Source of the DNA: Takifugu bimaculatus
Lineage: Eukaryota; Chordata; Actinopteri; Tetraodontiformes; Tetraodontidae
Length of the DNA: 64,000 bases
Assembly (NCBI GenBank): GCA_004026145.2
Contig: CP034979.1
Location: 14,924,852-14,988,851, forward strand
Direction of reading: 5' to 3'
Part shown: one piece after another, positions 53,540 through 60,477 of the stretch
How the letters are laid out: each line of letters begins with the position of its first letter
Numbering within the stretch: position 1 is the first letter of the stretch
The notes under the pieces: generated by a model
Seen by the model: the letters and a program-made list of their open reading frames with translations, nothing else
The model's database searches: none
Told to the model about the DNA's origin: nothing
Program-made: the position numbers and the translations under genes

Positions 53540-56500
53540 CACACACTCCTGGACTGTGACTGTCTTATCTTCTGGGTGGTCACTGTTGATGGTGCCCAGA
53601 GGACCAGCAAAAAGGAGGACAGGCTGTCTAATCCACCAAGAAGCACCAAAGTTTTCTCTGTTGTCTCAAAGGCATTTTTGAAGAACATCTCCAAAGTGTT
53701 TTTACTCTTTCTGGAAGACTGAACCATGAGCCTCATCCCTGGAAAAATGACTTTGAACGGTCCTGCTGAAGGTGCCTATCTTAAAGCTCATATTGGCCAC
53801 CACACACCTGCTCTGAAGCGCTGTGACATTTAATACATAAATGCCACCGGCTGGCTGTGATGCTTTAACTAGTCCCAATCCGCACTTTTTATGACATACA
53901 GTGACCTTTTCCAGTGGCATTTCACAACAGTAAACCTGGAGTGTCCTCAACTTCTTGTTGTCTGGATGCTAATCAGATCCTCAAAAATATAAAGTTCCCC
54001 TTGTACGGCTGCAAGGATGGACGGCTTCTGCATACTGACACGACCTTCAGCAGTGAACCTATCCTGAGCTGTAAATGGCACATTTATAAAATCCACTGTT
54101 CCATAAAATACTCACTTGTTATAATGAGACCGCTCAAAATAGAGCTTCAGCTGTTTATCTTGACTCCATCTCAGGCGACTCTATGTAACTCATGCTGTAT
54201 GTGAGGATGCTGCTAAAAGAACTTGAGAATAATGAAAAAAATAGACCTTAGATGTGCATAAAGCCTGAAACAAACACGAGTCGTTTTGGGGCACTTTACA
54301 CCGGGAGGCAGCGATATATGGTTTCAGTACCTACACCAAAAATCTGCGGTTTATTAGCTAATAATATCACTCACCACTATTTTCTTTGTTTTACTATCAA
54401 AGGAAGCAAATCTATGGGTTTTGGCAGAGCAGAAAAGGCACGTTCACCCTTTCAGACAGATGTTTCTTGTGGGTTTTCACGTGACTCTGTGACTGCTGCA
54501 TTGCTTTAGAGGCAGAAAATTATTAGGTATTATCCCAGTTTTACAGTGATGGATTTCCATGGCCATTAATCTGAATTTGATGACGCTGCACTTTTTGTGC
54601 GTTTGTGAACCCTCCAGATGAACTCGCTTGGTGCCGAGTCCAGTGAGCACTGAGAATATAAACGTAGCCACAGCTTCACTGTGCAGCGGCCATCTTGTTC
54701 CAGGGGATATTCAATCATAATCCAGAAACAATGAAGGTCAGCTCAGCATCGATACTTGGAGGCCTTCTTCAAATGAATGTAAACACGAAATCTATTCTTA
54801 GATCAATACTAGTTGGGGTTTTTTATCCTTATTTTGTTCTGCTCAAGAAAAACTGTTCAAAATACTTAAATTCTTAAAACTTAAATCTTTGGGAAAGTCT
54901 GCAAGGATTCCAGCGCCTGACACACCTCCTCGCGCTCCAGACGGATTTATGACATCACTATCTAATTCCTCTTCATGGTCCCGGCGTGGGTTGATTGATG
55001 CCTGGGAGTACTTCCTCCTGCACCTTCCCCAGGGTGGACACGTGGCAGATCTGATCTACCTTTCCATAACTCAAAAGGGTTCGGAACTCTGCCACAACGC
55101 TGAAAAAGCCATTATGCTTATTTCTGCCAGCTGCTGGAGTCCCGGAGTCCAGTTCAGATTGAGCAACGGGACGTAAAATAAAACTCCAAGTGTAGACAAA
55201 GGTCACGAGAGACACTGGCCCTGCTGCAAATTCACCCGTGCAAGTATCCCGTCCCTTTTTTCATGGTTGTACAACAGACGTGAGGATGTTTTTAGATGTT
55301 TTTGGAAAGAGAGGAATTGTTATTTGCTTTATAGCAGAAGGCCCAAAAATAAAACTAGAACTACATATAATGTGATAGTTTCTACTTTGAAAATGAGAGT
55401 TTAGGTGCCGATATTGCAGCATTGCTACTCGTGAGTTACTGCGTTGAAAAACCGCGGGACCATTTGTCCTAAACAGATTTATCCTGGCAGGGAAGACCGA
55501 AAGCAGCTGATCTAGGATCAGCGGCGCGGCGAGGTCCAAACTCCTCACAGTGAAAACAACCTGACGGTCGGGAGCCCGAGGTCCTCTACAGCCGGAGCTT
55601 GGAAGCTCATTAATCACAATCACGCTGCTATAATGCTGTCTGATGGGACAAGCAAATGCTTCTCCCGGATGAATGAAGTGAACAGGTTGGGAGGCAGAAG
55701 AATGGAGCGTTTCTCCTCCCTCAAACTCGACAACATATGGACCTGACAGCCGTGAAACGCGCAGGAGGAGAGAGAGGGGAGGGTTGGATAGAGTCGCCGA
55801 GCGACAGAAAGAGACAGCGCTGCCTCCACAGCGTCGTTAAGTGACGGCGTGGAGCAGCGTGGCGACTGTTGCAAGGAGCCGCGGAGCTGTGAAAAGCCGA
55901 CGGACTGTCTGGGAAATGTCAGCGCGGAGCCGAGGGCCCGGTGGAGAAAATGTGACCTACATACTCCACTTGGTCCCACCGACTACTGAAAAGGAGTGAT
56001 ACCATCCGGGATCAGCACAACCTAATACTCACAGAAATAGGGAGCGCAGGAAGAGAAAGACCACCGTGAGCATAATAACACACACTTAAACCCGACAGGA
56101 ACCCTTCTATCCACACCGAGAGGTCAGATTTCTGCTCGGCTCCAACAAAACATTCACTCCATTGAAATGTGGCTCTCAGATAAGCAGTTAAGGCCCTCGA
56201 CCACACATTTCCAGTGTGTGCGTGCGTCTGTGTGTGTGTGGGCGTGCGCGCGCAGACACCTGAGAGTGTTTTCGGAGCTTCTGGGTTCCTCAGAGTCTGT
56301 TTACAGTTTGCATTCTCTGCAGTCAGGCCTCGGGAGCAGGATTACTATTAGAGCAGGTATAATGTGCACCAGGCAGATCCTGCAGGGCCGTAACACACAG
56401 ACATAAACAAACCCGGAACCTTCGAATCATTTCATACGTGGCTGAAGGTCAACGTTAATGACTCCGGGCATCTGTCCTGCAGCGTTACCCGACCTTCACA

Positions 56501-57397
56501 CTGTGGCAACAACCTTGAAAGAGTTTCCTTAAAGGAAGCAGATGCAGGGTTTGGGGTTTTTTTGGTGGGGGAGGGGGGTGTTGGGAAAAGTTAGACAGAA
56601 AGATGTGACAGGAAGACAAAGAAAGTGGCGCTCAGCTCGTTTTGATCAGACATAAATAACTTGTGACACTGTCAGGCTGATGAGTGAATCAATTAAACAT
56701 CTGTTTTTGTTGTGCGCCGCTGCCACAGGCCTGAAAACAGAGCGCGCGCAGGGTGGGCTGTCGTGGAAGCACAGACTGAAGACTCTTTCATGCTTTTAGA
56801 GCGTTTCTGCAGTTTGTTCGGTGACAGACGCTGAGGTTCTGTTGTGGCTTCGAGTCCAGCCTGGAAGCATTTTGGAGCGCATGAATGCATACTTTGACTA
56901 AAACGCATTATAGGCCTAACACATCCACACCGCCGCACATTATGTTTCGGTTCTTCTGCACAGCGATCGAGATTCAGGAGATGTTTGCCTGACAGATGTG
57001 TGCTGACAACTGGTAATTTGATGGATGCTGCGTGTGTGCTGGAGACTGTCAGCCGATCCCCACGAATGAAGAGAGCTTCAGTGTTCGCTTCTGTTTCCCT
57101 CCTCGGTGAAACACGAGCAAAATACCTGCAGTTCTGTGGGGAGATCAACAAATCTGCTACCAGATAACCTTTAAGCAAACTACTGATTGAGTCAAAATCG
57201 ACTTTTTTGGAGAGTTAAATTGCTTCTTTTGTAGTTAAGGTTAATAGTCAAAAGTGTTGGAAAGTTATCTCTGTCCCTCAAACACACGCATGCATGCACA
57301 CGTGCGCGTACACACAACCCCCCCACATCTGGAATGCCCATAATTTCCTTTAAACTTTGCATCACATCAAACGCATCTTGACGAGCACCAACATGCG

Positions 57398-57462
<65 letters not shown>

Positions 57463-60440
57463 ACACGCACACTCTTCTCAAATCTTACTGACTGACCAGG
57501 AGGGTTAAAAGGAGCTCCTGACACATGAAAGGTGGACTCCTAATGTGATTTTCATGGTCTGCTGAAATAAAATCCCCTTGCAGATAGCCATGGAAAGCAA
57601 TCATGCATGTGCACTCACATCTGCACATGCACACACATCATATATAGTCTATAATGATGACAGGTAGTCTCTTAAAGGGGGTAAAACAGCGTGGAGCGCT
57701 TTGGAGTTGGAATGGAGGCATTCTCGGACACACACGTCCCATTGATGGGGCCGACCTGACTGTGGGTGCACGTCTCGTGAGCGCAATCAAAGGCTGCCAT
57801 AAAGCAGCGGCCTCCGTCAGTGGAGCGGACCAGAGGGAGTGGGGTGATTTTAGCAGATGGCGAATGTAGAAAGGTGGATGTTTAAACTGTTCCGGGCTGG
57901 CGGGGACCCGCGTTGACCTACGACGCTAATATTTCTACCTCTTAATGTTAAAGAAAACACAACGCTCCTAATGCAGCAATAGAGCTCAAAGCCTACCTCG
58001 GCACTGAGCTCAGGAGGAAAGACCACAGCTGTGCAGACCAGGCAGTAAATTGTACCTTGTCCCGTGCCTGTAATTTTGCAATCCTCCGATGAGCATAAGT
58101 GTTCTGCCAAAGATTTTCATTCCAGGCATTATCGCTCCTCCTGGGAGCACCGACTGCGAGGATGGATATATTGGATTGTAAAAAAAAATGTCCTGAATTA
58201 AAATCATTCTGCCTCTGGGCTCGACCTCTTTTGCTCCATGTCATAAATAACACATCGTTCCATCATCTGTTAATAGCTTTATGATGAAGTTACCCTCCTG
58301 TCTGCCATGATCCCTTCATTAGTGATTAAAGCCTTGGTTAAGATGCCCACGCCTGTCCTCTTCTCCACAACCACGGGTCCACGCCTTTTTCACTGTCAGC
58401 CTTCGACGCGGTAGCCGAGGTTGGCAGGCGGCGGCCAATGTGTGTTCGATCTTGTCAGGTTAAATTATAGATCAGGCGGCGGAAAAGCTGTCAGCTGCAC
58501 CTGAACGCTGTTGTTGCCAAAAAAAGGCAGGAGGCAACCCCTGGCACACACACACACACACACACACTCCCCCCCCTCCACACACACGCATGCATAAGCA
58601 TCGTTATCGAAGCGAGGGGGCCCCTCATCAACTGCCGCCATCAAACCTCGTGAGTTTTCGTCTAACGCGCTCATTCTCAGCATGCACACGGAGGCACATG
58701 TTCCTATTAATGACCAAACACGTCTGAGCATCAGATTTATAAAAGCAGGCATGAAAACAGTCGCACATGAGGTACGCAGCCTTCTGGTTCAATGCTCCAC
58801 ATTCTGGAGGGGATCCAATGCACCCCAACATTTCAGCCCAGGCTTTTTTTTTGGCACGCCGAGATGAATAAAGTGGTTTTTTGCAATTATCTGTAATTGC
58901 AAAAACCCCCCATAAAGTCTCCCTTCTGCAAATCGAACCAGGCGGAGATATAAAACACACCCGCAGCTCCGAGACAAAGCAGGTCTGGACAAACCTGACC
59001 ACCACCGAGCCTCATTGTCTAACAGCCCGAGATGCTGCTTGTCCTCTTCAGAGACGACGCAGGCAGAGAGGGTGGGAGTGGCCGCTGACCCCTGAGCAAG
59101 GGTGTGATTTTAATACACGGAGCACAGTCTCATTACAAGGCTCCAGGCAGAGGAGCACAGGGGTCAGACCTGATCCAGACCCACACTGACAAGTGCAAAT
59201 GGGATTCTGCTGTCTGCCTCCACACTCACTATGCACACACCCAGCCCAGCAAACAATCGTCAGACCAACCCCCTCCATCTACACACATGCGCCATCTCCC
59301 CCGAGCATCCCTGCATGAGGAGCAAACACACCCGCGCACACACACCTCACACCAAAGTTCAACATTTAACCCTCAGGCTTCCATTAAAGTGTGGCAAATA
59401 TGTCTTCGGATATATTAACCTGGGACAGTCCCCCCTCGTCTTTAACCTCAGCTGTGGTTTCACAGTGTTTTTTTACACAAACACACATCCCCCAGATGTA
59501 AACACAAAGCTGTGTGTGGGGATGGGCGGTCTGCGTCACCTTGATGAATCATCCGAACACCCTGCAGATGAGGATGTTTCCATCTTTACTTCTTTTTTTT
59601 ACCACAAAGCCAAACACACCTGATCTCACGCATTGTGTTGAAGATGTGGCAGCTACAGAAAAAAACTGATTTCACAGTCAAATCACTTGTTGTACCTAAG
59701 CTATGGATGAATAAGAAACTTTCAGGGCCCAGGGCACCTTTCCTGCACCCTCTCCGTCACTGGGGGAGCGGCGCGGGCACATCAGGCAACAAATTGTTTG
59801 GAATTTGAGATTAAACCCAAAAACATGCCGCCGGCTCCCTCCATGCTCCTGACACGGGCTCCACTCGTTCCCACCGCATGTTTTATTCAGGCTTGATATT
59901 CGAAAAGCTGAAATAGAACAATCCACCCCCCCCCCACACTCCCCCCGTGCACTCCTCACATCTGATTTACTGATGAATATTTCAGAGGAATGTCAGAAAA
60001 GACAGAGAAACTCCGCCGTCTTTCTCGCCTCTCCCACCCTGCTCGTGTTCTACAAGGCAGCTACGTGATCCGCGCGCAACACTCACTTAAGTAGCAGATT
60101 TGCTTAATTTTCTACATGATTTAACAATTTGCGGAGAGAGCGTTCGGTGGCACAAGAGGGGGGGGGCGAGGAGACTTTGGCCCAGGAGTGGAGGAAAGTC
60201 AAGGAGAGATAAGAAGAAGCAGAGACAGGACGTGTGATTCAAGCAGGAATTTTCAAATGAGGAAAAAAGACGGGAGTTCAACCAAGATTTCTATTTGAAA
60301 AAGTGAAAAAATTCCGCTCTGGAGAACGTTCAAACATCGAGCAGTCAGATGAATCGTGGACACATGTGAATGGTGCACATCTGCTCCAGCGCTTTCCAAT
60401 CCATGATGCCTATTTATACCTGACTGGAATTCCGGTGAGT

Positions 60441-60477
<37 letters not shown>

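Noticed and set aside
58910..58940. A tRNA B-box-like GGTTCGATTTG on the minus strand.
   Set aside because: It lacks the CC end of the B box, and no A box or cloverleaf arms can be placed upstream.
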